NCBI GenBank assembly: GCA_035048815.1
Contig: JAUCBN010000047.1
Coordinates: 11,932,001 to 11,996,000, forward strand
DNA: 64,000 nucleotides
Direction: 5' to 3'
Origin: Abelmoschus esculentus
Lineage: Eukaryota; Streptophyta; Magnoliopsida; Malvales; Malvaceae
Made by a program: the position numbers and the translations under genes. A model generated the notes under the pieces. It searched no databases, was not told where the DNA came from, and saw only the letters and a list, made by a program, of their open reading frames with translations. This document shows positions 23,601-34,800 of this stretch, one piece after another. Every line of letters starts with the position of its first letter. Position 1 is the first letter of the stretch.

Positions 23601-25561
23601 CAAAACCCTCTAAGCTAACCTTAAATTGGACCACACAAACACCGGTGATAATCACAAAAATTGGATTACCTTCAAACATACGGGGCAATAATTTCCCTTC
23701 ACAAACAACCTTCCACAAGCATCACAACAAGTGTATCCCAAGAACCACCTGTGAGATATATAAAAAATCGATTCATATATTAATACAAAAGAAATGCTTC
23801 AGCAGGTCAAAGAAAAATCATTAGCTATCAGTTATCAAGCACTAAAAACACAAATGACATATTAAAGAGTTTCAGTAGTTCAAAAGAAAAATGAAGCATT
23901 AATCTACACAGTAAGGAGAAAATTTCAGTGCAAAAGCTTTGTTTCTATTGGTTATTAATCGTACCGCACACTTAAACCATTTCCAGGAACATTGGATCCA
24001 CAGCTGTGACACCTTGTATGTTTTGGGCACAAATATGGCCCAGAAGAAACATTCTGCATAATCCAGGGGTTATGTGAGCATTCTATTCCTAATCGAGGTA
24101 TAAAACTAAGCACAAGCAATGCTAACCTAACCTTATGTGATGGATGTTGGCAGTAGCAATGGTATGCACCATCACACCTTTTGCAGAACATGATTCTAGT
24201 TGGGTCTCCAGTACTTCGGCACACCTAAAGAAGGGAGATGAGCAATGAATAATGCAACAAAAAAATTGAACATAATTTAGTGAATATGTATTAATATGAA
24301 TAGTAAATTACCTCACAGGTTCGACAGTAAGGACATGTCCAGGAACTCCAATGAAACAGATCTGTAATCATGCCAAATGTAAAAGACTGCACTAGTATAA
24401 GATAAAAGCACAATAAATTATCTGCCTCTATGTTTAGTACCTCTATGTTTAGCCCAAGATTTCAAGCAGCTCCTGTGGTACTTTTTGCCACAATTTCGGC
24501 AAGAGAGCATCCTTCTTGCCCTCTCACTTCCTTCATTCTCACCCAAAAAGCACATGCGGCACAGCACATTTGTGTTAGACCGTCCTTGCTCATCTACAGC
24601 AGAACTTTTCGATGCAACCTGGAAAGGAAAAGGACATAATCACTACATAAAAAAAGTAACCACTCCCAGCATAGGATTCTTCCTTTTCACTTTCCTGTTT
24701 TCAGTTTACAAAGTTCTATTTCCAGTCAAAATGAATCTGAACAACCCAACACAACCAAAATCAACTAAATATCCAACCATTGAATCTTTCTTTCCAATTT
24801 AGCTTAACTCAATAACAGTATTCCCGAGCTCACTACAGAATTCACTTATACAGTATCAAAATCAAAGATCAATCTGATTACACATAGAAACATCAACACA
24901 AGACAAACTTCTGTAAAGTAAAACTTAAATAAGGCATAAAAATTTGCACACTACATATGACCAAAAGTGAATTTAATAATATAAACAAACACATATAGCT
25001 GAAATTGAAAATCACAACATTAAATGAAACAAAATTCAAACTTCCCCATAACTACCCTAAAACCCAAAACAAAAATCAAGAAACAAAGGCAAGAACGTTA
25101 CCGTAACATCACCCGACTCAACCCTCCTAGCATAATCCTCAGCCGCCACCATTGCAGCAGCGGCCTTTCTCTGACGGGCGAGTCGCTTGGCCTGGGACGA
25201 CTCGTCCACGGTATCAGCTGCACCGCCCCCGCCCCCATCTCCGGCAGGAACCGGAACGACTTTAGGCACGGTGACCTGAACAGTCCCCTCTCTAGAAACC
25301 CTAACGCCCCATGGGTCTTTCAAAAATCCTTCGACTTGGATCAGTTCCTGCAAGAATCCATTCTTGGAGCTGGTGGAGTGGAGATTCCGAGGAAACCCTA
25401 GCGAACAGAAGCAAATCCTGCGACTACAAAACAAAGAGAACCCACAAAAACATTAATACAGAGAGCTTTGAGGAGCAAGTTTAAAAGGGAAGAAGCTGCT
25501 CCTTGTTTATTTTTAGTGTGTAATTGTACCATGTAATTGGGCAAGCTACGTGAAAGGCCAT
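20607..25561 (-). CDS. Plant PHD-finger protein, 13 exons, intact
   Basis: A probable chromatin reader, nuclear. Exons: 25530-25561 (only 32 nt, MAFHVACPIT), 25102-25423, 24441-24618, 24312-24361, 24132-24224, 23965-24053, 23670-23748, 23352-23434, 22914-22992, 22090-22813, 21747-21824, 20968-21616, 20607-20748. They sum to 2598 bp, 865 residues, with GT-AG borders and one frame. Residues ~135-345 hold three consecutive Cys/His zinc modules: CRMCF..CRNCGKKYHRSC..CPYCRTC; CRSTGD..MFCKRCDGAYHCYC..CPKH; and CCDVCQRWVHCHCDGI..KCATCRGEC. The C-terminal ~500 residues are Ser/Lys-rich, low in structure, with nuclear-localisation-like KGQRSKRKRPPP. The last ~50 residues resemble a small beta module (TLSVRLDDGRVKPLELG). 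I recall the same family next to ATAB2 in Arabidopsis (AT3G08020). Confidence 0.92.
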
Positions 25562-27146
25562 TGCCAAGGATTTGAATTTTTTTCGAGTTTTTGTGAGATT
25601 TAGCAATCTCGCTCCCAAAATTTATTAAAATTAAAAATAAAATATAGATTCTTTCTTATATGGACATCTGGGATGGGCTAGGCTTCTGTAGATATTGGTC
25701 AAATTGTAGTTCTGGTCCCTATGTTATATTTAGTTTAAAATTCAGCCTTGTGATCCTCTATGTTTTATAATGTTGGGAGTTAGTCCCAATAGTGGAATAT
25801 TTCTACTTATTTGGGACTAATTAGGGAAACTATCAAAAGTACAAGGATAATATTATGTTATATTTAAGAATATGAACTAAAATGAAAATTTTAACATAGT
25901 ATAGGAATTGAAATCATAATTTAACTTATGTATGTACTTATAGTCATTTGTTTACCATTAATCATGCTGTCCAAAAAAAATTGTAAAATAAATGAATTTT
26001 ATATGATATGATATTTTTAAATTTTGATTATAAATCTTAAAATTTTAATTATAATTATAATTTTTTATGTCCTTATGCTAAATATAAATGTTATAATTAA
26101 CTACTTAATATCAAATATTTAATATAAAATTAAATTTTTTGACATTACATATTTATATATTACAAATCCAAATATCAAATTTAGGTTAATCGGATAAGAA
26201 TATCTAAGGTTTTTTTAGATTTTTTTCTCTCTTACTGTTCTCTTTTCTACGTTTTTTCGATTTATTTTTATTTTATTTTATATATTTTTAGTGTTAAATC
26301 TGACAATAAAATATTGATCAAAATGATATTTTGTTATTATGTTGATATTTTTTTATTTTAAATCCTCTGAGTTAAATTTGAATATGAGTTCATAATCATT
26401 GTTTTTAGCTTGCAATTGAACTGTGATAATAACTATTTGATTAATGTGTCATAAGGGGTATACGTATTTTTAATGTTGGCGTTGATGATTTTTAATTTTT
26501 TATCCTTCATCGTCGATTTTGGGTATTGATAATTTTTATATTTTATTTGAGTCTTTTAGTTAAATTTTTACGATAAAAAATTGATTTTAAAAAAATAAAT
26601 CTAAATAGGTATTTTACACTAGTTTAAAAACACGAAGTTCAAATTTGATCAAAAGTTAACTTATAATGAAAGAGAGATTAAAGAAATAAGGAAATCGGAG
26701 GTTAAGTCGTAAAATAGTACAACTTGATTTTCAGTTTTTCGAGTTAATAAAAACAAACTCAATTAAAACTCGAAATTCATCTAAACTATTCAAATTAATT
26801 TGAATAACTCGAAATTCATCTAAACTATTCAAATTAATTCAAATAACTCAAAATTTTAAAAAATCAATATTTTTGAATCGAGTCTGTTCTTACTCCTTAG
26901 TATTATCATTGGCACCGGTATGTGCGCACAACGGTAAACAATCGATAACATTATTTTACAATGAAAACGAATAATTCTAAAGAACAACAGACTTAAAAAA
27001 AATTAAAAAACGGTTTAATGGTTTTAAGACAAGATCATGTATGTCTTGTCTCAAACCACTTCATAATACACAACAGGAACCAAAACCTAGATATTAATTC
27101 AACTTCCTACTAACAACAGTAATCAAAGTTGATTAGTTTCTAGTTT
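25562..27146. other. AT-rich spacer with foldback element
   Basis: Upstream of the PHD gene. About 25694-25924 has imperfect inverted ends (ATTGTAGTTCTGGTCCCTAT against ATTATGATTTCAATTCCTAT), probably a MITE with an internal TTAGTCCC motif. The rest is simple AT-rich DNA with short direct repeats, such as CTCGAAATTCATCTAAACTA twice at about 26777-26827. Confidence 0.5.
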
Positions 27147-27521
27147 CTACCATGATGTTTTGGTCATGGCCGTCCAAGAACAGTAAGCACACACAAGCAT
27201 CTCAGACATATAAACATACACAGCAAACGATAAACTCATCAACATCACATCCTTCCAATCACCCTTCTGTTTCGGACTCATGTTTGCCTTCAAACATTTG
27301 CCAAAACTCCGCACACCAGAGAAAACTTCAGAAAACAACACCCGATGCTGCTTCTCCTTTTCCTTTGTAGTCGAATTCCATGTCGATCTCTCTGTCGGTT
27401 CATTGCTTCGACATGACAAAACAACGAGAATTCTATGTCGACGGTTCATGCTCCTGCTTTTCAGGTGCTGAGATGGAGCATTTTTGTAGTGAAAAGTATG
27501 ATTTACACAGAGAGCTGCCAT
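27147..27521 (-). CDS. Small unknown protein with C-terminal membrane helix
   Basis: An intact single-exon frame of 124 residues. I chose the first ATG at 27519-27521, because the longer open frame upstream has only a non-ATG start. Residues 1-45 are basic and rich in Ser/Asn/His with few acidic residues, which could be an organelle-targeting peptide. Residues ~50-85 are charged (TTKEKEKQHRVLFSEVF). Residues ~88-95 read SPKQKGDW, followed by a hydrophobic segment VMLMSLSFAVYVYMSEMLV with Cys and Trp (CAYCSW) near the end. The pattern recalls a conserved plant-only family of plastid or mitochondrial membrane proteins, but I cannot name it. It stands alone, with more than 1.5 kb of spacer on its right-hand (PHD-gene) side. 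Confidence 0.6.
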   Translation of the reverse strand: MAALCVNHTFHYKNAPSQHLKSRSMNRRHRILVVLSCRSNEPTERSTWNSTTKEKEKQHRVLFSEVFSGVRSFGKCLKANMSPKQKGDWKDVMLMSLSFAVYVYMSEMLVCAYCSWTAMTKTSW

Positions 27522-28047
27522 TGATGTTCCTAGAGAAGTTTGTCCCACTAGGCCAGTCTTTGAGAATGGGGAGAAGTGTTGGACTCAACTTCAAGGAAAA
27601 GATAAGCTCGGTCGGTGTCATTGTAATGCGGGTTTGTAAGAAAAATATCTGAAGGTGAATGTTTACCTTAGAAATTGGAAGTCTAAGGGAATGGATAAGA
27701 CTGGACCAGTGAGACAAGCAAGCAACATATTATATGTTATGTGCTTACTAGACTAGGCTTGCTCTGGGTTTCTAGCACTTTTAAAAGTTTCTTGGACCAT
27801 CCAATACTTGGGTTTCTAGACTAGATTTGTGGGTATCCGATTTTTATGGGTCGATGTTTTGGTACCTAAAATCCCGGGTACTCAAGTATGAACACCTCTA
27901 GTTATAAGGTGATATATTCATTCTTAGGGTGAGGTTAAAATAAGACGGTTTAACATAAATTTTTACTTAGTACAGATTCGGTTTTAGTTAGCAAAAATTT
28001 AGGTAAAAATTTATATGAATCATATAAATTTATATAGGGAAAAATTT
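27522..28047. other. Upstream region of small gene
   Basis: Promoter and spacer for the gene at 27147-27521. No other coding sequence or clear motif is seen. Confidence 0.35.
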
Positions 28048-28267
28048 TACAACGGGCGTCGAATACTGCTGAATACCACTAATATTGAACATTGTTGAGC
28101 ATCATTAAATTAATTAATAAAAATATAAAATCTCAAAGACTCAATATGTAATTAATAAAAGATTGATATACTCATCATATAATTATTAATTGTATGATTA
28201 GTCTTTTAAATTTTTATTCTTTATAAATTAATTTAATAATGTTCAACATTGTTCGACGCCCGTTGTA
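28048..28267. mobile_element. MITE with 15-bp GC-rich terminal inverted repeats
   Basis: The ends are TACAACGGGCGTCGA at 28048-28062 and its exact inverse at 28253-28267. The inverted similarity continues inwards (TGTTGAGCATCATTAAATTA against TGTTGAACATTATTAAATTA). The body is about 220 bp, very AT-rich and non-coding. No clear target duplication remains, so the superfamily is not assigned. Confidence 0.75.
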
Positions 28268-29339
28268 GATTCATCATTTATATAGTTATACAAATTATTA
28301 TCTTTGACAAAATCTACATAAATTCTTATACGTTGATAAGAACTTATATAGTTACAAAAATTCTTACTCGGTTGGCAAGAATTTTTATTCTACTTAAATA
28401 ATTACTCAATTTTACATAAATTTTTATATTTGCTCACTCTCAAATCTGAATTTTTTAAATTATTGATATTTATTAATATTTATTTACAACGGTGTAAATA
28501 AGTAGACTTCAATATAAATAAATATTGATCACTTATTTAGATTTAATTGCTTAAATTAACGAATATATAAATATACATATTCACAAAAGCTATTTAGATT
28601 TAATTAAGATTGAGTTTTGTATAAATTCGTTACGAAAATGATCCTCTTAATTCAATTTTTTCAATTTAAAACACCAAAACTCAAATAATAGTTTTACCTT
28701 TGTCTTATTAAACTAACTAGTTATCAGTGAGATACACGTAATTTTAACACTCTTTGTAATAAATAATTTATATATAGTGTGTTCTCTGGTTATTTACCTT
28801 TGACATAGATGAGTAATCCTAAGACACTTGCCATTTGGCACAATTACAATCTCCTATGTTGTTATTTAGGACAATCAAACCACATGGCAAAGAGGTCACG
28901 CCATCTTTGTTGGATCAATGTTTGATTATCCCTTCAAACACTGCCCAGGAATCATGGTGCTGGGGATGGATCATGTCCATGACCACATTATCACATACAA
29001 ATATATATATAAGTTGGCTTGTAATTGTTTTAATTTTAACAAAGGACAAGGTTGAGGGACAAGTCCATGTGTAGAACTGATGACAAAAGTATGTCCCATG
29101 AAATCTTATGTCCCTTCTTTTCTTCCCATCACAATTACCTTGGCCAATGGCACATGCCCACATGGTCAGGCACATGGGATCATCGATCTCTGTGTGGACT
29201 TATTGGATTCAAATTGTTCGGAATGAAATTTCAATTTGAAATTACAAAAGTAAGTCTAAAGAAAATTACTTTTTTTAACATAATCATGAGTTTTATAAAT
29301 CTGAAAAGATGGCATGTAAGTCTTTTTATGTGTGTTTAT
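28268..29339. other. AT-rich spacer
   Basis: No gene found. Words shared with 6900-7140 (TATATAGTTACAAAAATTCTTA type) indicate another copy of an old dispersed repeat around 28270-28440. Confidence 0.4.
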
Positions 29340-29876
29340 TAGGGTGGGTAAAAAACTCGATTACCTAGTTTTGGTCTTGAATCCGGTAAGATCCGTTAGA
29401 TTTTTATCTGGTATTGGTTTTAGTAGGACCGGAATTGAATCTAAAATTTAGGACCTAGTCATAATTGAAACTGGATCTTAATTTTTTTGGACCTGGTACC
29501 CAATGGGTACCCAATAGGACCAGGATCAATACCAAATATCCGGTATTGTTTTTATTTTGTTTATTTTTTTATCAAAATTTTTCTTTATGTATGAATATTA
29601 TGAGTATCATTAGTTTTAAAACTTTAATTTTCAAGTCTACAATATTCTAATTTTATTATTTAATATTATTATTGGTGGTTGAATTTTTTCTCCAATTACT
29701 CAAAAAATTTTAAGAATAAACTAATTGATCGGATACCCGGTACCCATCAGTAACGAAACTAGTTCTTAAAATTTAAGATCCGGTGTGACCTGAACTGATT
29801 CTAATTTTTAAGAATCGGTAGTTATCGATACCAATTTTATTTAAATTGACCGGGTACCCAATCTTACTCACCCCTA
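29340..29876. mobile_element. Non-autonomous hAT element (537 bp) with 8-bp TSD
   Basis: Flanked by a perfect 8-bp duplication GTGTTTAT (29332-29339 and 29877-29884). Ends TAGGGTGGGTAA and, inverted, TAGGGGTGAGTAA match apart from one base and one indel. There is no transposase. The body repeats short words of the type GGTACCC/CCGGTA on both strands. The 8-bp duplication and TAGGG-type ends place it in the hAT superfamily. Confidence 0.88.
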
Positions 29877-29923
29877 GTGTTTATGGCTTGAACCTCGACC
29901 TACAAGATTAATGGCTTAACAAG

Positions 29924-29925
<2 letters not shown>

Positions 29926-29964
<39 letters not shown>
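29926..29964. repeat. (AT)n microsatellite
   Basis: About 19 uninterrupted AT units. Confidence 0.95.
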
Positions 29965-29967
<3 letters not shown>

Positions 29968-30870
29968 ACTTGTATTAGTTGGCCTTAATTATACTTAGCG
30001 AGTAAGACATTATTTTTAAAGTAAATTATCTGTTTAATTATTTAATTATGAAATCGATTTGATAAATTTTAATTTTATTTAAAGGAAGAGAAAGGGAAAT
30101 GTTATAAGGGAAGGAAGAGATTATTTGTAAAGAGTTTAGAACTCATAATATAAAAAAAATGAAAGAAGATAATAAACAACTTAATTAACTGATTAAATAT
30201 ACTTATTTGAAATTAATTTATTATAACTAATAAAATTATTTCTAATAACCTCTTTTAATTTGATTTTAATTTTAAATAATTTAATAAAGTTATTTCTCAG
30301 TATTTATAAAATTTATCGATTAAAAAAAATCTCTCTGTCAACTAACCTAGGATACTTCAACCATAACCCACCACCATTTCCTTTGTCACGACCCCTAAAC
30401 TAAATAGAGTCATCCTCGATCCTTATAATATCATATTGGAGTGCAATATTTAATTAAATATATGAAAATATAAACTTTTTGAGTATTTTAAATGAAGATT
30501 AAATTTATATAATTTTTAAATTTAAAGAATTTAATTTAGGTTTGTGATTAAATAATATAATATATAAATAAAAAATTAAATATATAATCCATTAATAAAC
30601 CAATTAATACATTATACTATTAAATAATATAATTCGTTATCATCTAATATAATATGTATAGATAAAAATACTAATACTAAAAATATATCCCAGTCCCACC
30701 CATATACTGTTATAAATTATTAATTTTCTTGGATTTTGCTTTTTTGATATTATAAACTTTAAATTATTTATTTCAGTTCAGTACGTTCTGACATGTGCAC
30801 ATGGGGGATTATCATGTGATTGGACCACGTGGCTTGCACTTCACATATATCAAATATCCGTACATGGTGA
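29965..30870. other. AT-rich spacer
   Basis: No coding sequence, RNA gene or defined element seen. Confidence 0.4.
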
Positions 30871-31137
30871 GAAATTATATCATGGGTAAGTTTTACCATG
30901 TTATCTATGGGACCAATCAATAAAAATCATTCATATAATCATTTTTTTCATGTCATATATTTCTTTAAAGTGAATCTTCACTCATATTTACTGTTAATTC
31001 ATTTTAAAAATAATTTTTCGAGTGAAGATTCACTTTAAAAAATATATGACTTGAAAAAATAATAATATAAATAATTTTTATTGGTTGATCCATGGACATG
31101 TGGTGAGATTTATCCACAATATAATTTCTTATCAAGT
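30871..31137. mobile_element. Foldback MITE, family A copy 1
   Basis: A 267-bp element whose halves are inverted copies. Ends are GAAATTATATCATGG and, inverted, GAAATTATATTGTGG. Inner arms carry TAAAGTGAATCTTCACT and its inverse. Shared internal words (TTATCTATGGGACCAATCAA) recur at 44045-44278 and 52754-52975, defining a family with three members here. Confidence 0.8.
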
Positions 31138-32636
31138 ACATAGATAAGGAATAAGTAGCCAAAAATAAAATTGAACAAAGGTAGGAAAAATTAAATGAAT
31201 ATCATTTCATTTACATTTCGAAAATTATTTACAAAAATAATTTCTAATTAAAATTATAGACAAAATTATCTCTTTTCAGTTTGCGTATGATAAAATATGT
31301 AATATAAATTTTAAATTTTTATACAGAATTTATTTTTAATTAAACGCAAATTTAAAGCTCATCTTTTATTAAATGTGAGTTTTTTTCACGTGAATAAAAA
31401 AATATATTTTCTATTTAATCTTTGATAAATGTTGTTTTTTTTAATAATTAATTAAAAATGATTATTTATTTTATTTTATGGTATAAAACAATTGATTTAA
31501 TCTTGTAAAATCATTGATATCTTCTTTTTATAAATTAAATCGATTTTAATTTTTAAATAATCTACTTATTTTTATTTTAATAAAAGATTCTCTTCGGTGT
31601 AAAAAAATTATATCAATAATTATGATTTTACGTATAAATAATTTTTTAACATCTTATTTATTCGTAACAAAATATTTTTTATAATAAAAGATATACTTTT
31701 TAATAAAAGATATTATTTTAACTTTATCAATTAAATCGTAAATATCTAATATATTTATATCTAATAATACTTTAAAAACATATCTTGATCAAAGATAAAG
31801 ACATAGTTAATAATAATACTTTAAAGATTGTTATAACATAAATAAGTGTTTCTATACTAAAAAAATTAAATTATTAATTATATTATTTAAAATTTAAAAT
31901 TTTAATTATAAATTATAAATTTTAATTTCTATATTATTAACCATATAACCTAAAACCTTAAAATTAAAATACCTATAAAAAATCATAGCCTCTATAATTG
32001 GATGCGTATCTTCATTTCGCTAGAAGATAAGATCCTATCCAGTTACCTTTTTCCCATATTCTCGGTAGACGCACCGACAAGGTTTTAAACATTTTCTCTC
32101 TCGAAGATTTCCATTTAAAATATAATTATTTTACTTTTTAATTTACTGAAAATATTTATGAAAATTAGAAATCTTTATCTTATATTTGTCCAAAAATTTT
32201 AATTTTTTTATTTTATATATATTTTTTATTTTTTGTTGATAATATAATTTTATATCCTCTAAATTCTTGTAATTTTATATCTTTACATATTTAATATAAT
32301 TTTTTATATTTTATACCTCTTTTACATAAAATTTTGGATTTGTCTCTGATTATAAACTAATTTTTAAACAAAATTAAGAGTTCAGTCTAATGTTATAAAC
32401 CTAAAAAATTAAGTTAAAAAATTAATTAATATTTATAATATTTGAATTAAATTAACTAACTAAATATCAATAATTAAGGGAAAAAAAACCCTAGAACGTT
32501 TTTTGGCCAATACTTGTCTGGAATAACAACGTGCATGTTGCAGCACGTTTAACTGCAATTCTTTCTAGTGATGTGATATTGATGTGAAGTTTTTTAATAT
32601 GTTGATATAATTATAATAATATATTTTTAATATTAT
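31138..32636. other. AT-rich spacer
   Basis: About 1.5 kb of very AT-rich DNA with no convincing gene. A short less AT-rich patch at 31990-32090 has no open frame of note. Confidence 0.4.
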
Positions 32637-32941
32637 TGTCACAGACCGTTTATGACAACGCGGGACCGAACGAGATGTATTTTTGGTTATACTTAATATT
32701 TAGGAGTGGGATAACAATAAGGGTGTAGTACGAGTACGTGTCGAACAGTCGACCTATCTTCGGATGGACGTGCTGATCGCGCACCACACTGATCGGGAGC
32801 TGTCCTCGTTTTCCTGATGAGCCCATAGGAGGACAAAATCAGTGAACATCGAAGATGATAACGGCTTAACCTCGGGTATGCGGAAAACCTGAGGTATCGC
32901 ACGAATAATTATTCCTGCACCAAAACTCTGACCCCGTGACA
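32637..32941. repeat. GC-richer island with TGTCAC...GTGACA ends (solo-LTR-like)
   Basis: This 305-bp block is near 48% GC within spacer of about 20% GC. It begins TGTCACAGACCG and ends CCCCGTGACA, so the ends are inverted repeats. ATTAT occurs at 32632-32636 and again at 32941-32945, a possible 5-bp duplication. The open frames inside resemble nothing known to me. A solo LTR or a small foreign insertion is the best guess. Confidence 0.45.
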
Positions 32942-33206
32942 TTATATATAACACTTAAACTTGAATTATTTAAATAAAATATGTTATTTTCACTTACTAA
33001 AATCATTATACGAATTCTAGAGTTAAATATACATGTCTTACCCGTTAATTAGGGAGAAGAAGATGCTCAGAAACATAGAAATACTTCAGATTTCCGCCAT
33101 TGCTGATGCTGCTTGCTTGCTTGCTGTAAAGCATCAGTTTGTCTCATTAATTAAACACGCCATTTATGATAATTAATTTATCTACTTTTGGCGTTTCTCT
33201 TTATCA

Positions 33207-33215
33207 CTATAAAAC
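33207..33215 (+). promoter_or_regulatory. TATA box of DUF642 gene
   Basis: CTATAAAAC lies 72-80 bp upstream of the ATG at 33287, at a good distance for transcription starting around 33240 with a pyrimidine-rich leader. Confidence 0.7.
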
Positions 33216-33286
33216 TATCCAAACCCTCCACTGTCCCCTGTCCTCTGTCCTCTCTCAGCTCTTTCACTCATCTGTTTGCAAGAAAA

Positions 33287-34800
33287 ATGTCCATGTCTGC
33301 TTCTGTATTGATTGCATTCACCCTGCTGCTCTCTGGGTGTGTTTTAGGACCAAACACTCTTGTTGCAGCTAAACGAGGTGGTCGGCGTTATGCTCATGCC
33401 AAAATAGCTTCTAAGCCTTTTGAAGGTAAGTTTATACCTGGGTTTTCTTCATCTTTTCAAGAGCAGATGAAAGATTTATACTTTATGTAATCTTCTTGCT
33501 TGATCTGCTTCAGGATACCTGGAAAATGGGAACTTTGAAGAGCAGCCAAAACCTACATCCATGAAGAAAACAGTGCTTATAGGTCCACACGCGCTTCCCA
33601 AATGGACTATCAAAGGGTTAGTGGAGTACATCTCGGGCGGGCCTCAACCTGGGGGGATGTATTACGCCGTGGCTCACGGCGTACATGCTGTGAAGCTAGG
33701 CAACGAGGCTTCCATTTCTCAAACCATACCAGTAAAACCAGGAGTACTCTATGCACTGACCTTTGGTGCGTCGAGAACTTGTGCGCAAGATGAGGTTTTG
33801 AGAGTCTCGGTGGGGACTCAGTCAGGGGATCTCCCATTGCAGACCCTGTACAGCAGCTTCGGTGATGATGTTTATGCTTGGGGTTTCATTCCCAAAGCCA
33901 AGTATGCCACCGTTGTGTTCCACAATCCTGGGGTTCAAGAAGATCCTACCTGTGGTCCTTTGTTGGATGCGGTTGCTATTAAGGAGCTTGTCCGCCCAAT
34001 GCCTACCAGAGGTAATGACCAATGGTCCAATGCTCAAATCTTATGGTCGTTTTTATTGCAAAGTTACATTAAGTAGTTCATTTCTCATTTCGGGTTCGGA
34101 TCATTTCGGGTTTAGATTACAGGTATGCTAGTATGGTAATTTAGGGATGAGTCATTCTGTTTTATGAGTCTGGCTCAGGTCTGATCATTTCGAATTTGAT
34201 ATTCCAAACTTGGTTGGTTTATTTGTTCGAATTCGGGTTAGTTCGGATTGTATACTGAAACCTCTGTTAAACATTGCAGATAACCTTGTAAAGAACCATG
34301 GCTTTGAAGAGGGTCCTCATCGCCTAGTAAACTCCACAAACGGTGTTTTGCTCCCTCCCCGACAAGAAGATCTCACATCCCCACTCCCAGGCTGGATCAT
34401 TGAATCACTTAAAGCAGTGAAGTTCATTGATTCAAAGCACTTCAATGTCCCGGTCGGATACGCTGCAGTCGAACTCGTTGCAGGGAGAGAAAGTGCTATT
34501 GCTCAGATTCTCAGGACCATCCCCAACAAAACCTACAACATGACATTCCTCATCGGAGATGCTCGCAACGGTTGCCATGGAGAAATGATGGTGGAGGCAT
34601 TTGCAGCCAAGCATACTGTCAAAGTTCCTTTCACATCTAGAGGACAGGGTGAATTCAAATCTGCCAGCTTGATGTTCAAAGCAGATTCAGCCAGGACAAG
34701 GATCACATTCTACAGTTCTTACTACCACACGAGGAGCAATGATTTCGGGTCTCTTTGCGGTCCTGTACTGGATGAAGTTCGGGTTTATCCCATTGCTTAG
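33287..34800 (+). CDS. DUF642 cell-wall protein, 3 exons
   Basis: Exons 33287-33425, 33514-34011 and 34280-34800 join to 1158 bp, 385 residues, all GT-AG. Residues 1-28 are a secretion signal (LIAFTLLLSGCVLG). Two tandem galactose-binding-like DUF642 domains follow. The first has LENGNFEEQP, PKWTIKGLVEYI, VHAVKLGNEASISQ, TFGASRTCAQ and NPGVQEDPTCGPLLDAVAIK. The second has LVKNHGFEEGP, LPGWIIESLKAVKFID, FLIGDARNGCH and YYHTRSNDFGSLCGPVLDEVRV. Family members are apoplastic, associate with cell-wall polysaccharide and with pectin methylesterase, and act in development and seed biology. The length suits the family. I recall the Arabidopsis counterpart AT3G08030 as the neighbour of the PHD gene. 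Confidence 0.95.

Noticed and set aside
29926..29964. Possible CRISPR-like or regulatory array
   Set aside because: A plain AT microsatellite. No spacered direct repeats anywhere in the window fit a CRISPR array, and this is a plant nuclear genome.
32693..32954. Overlapping open frames of 66-69 codons on the minus strand
   Set aside because: They fall inside the GC-richer repeat island, have Arg/Ser-heavy random composition and no conserved motif. They are by-products of base composition.
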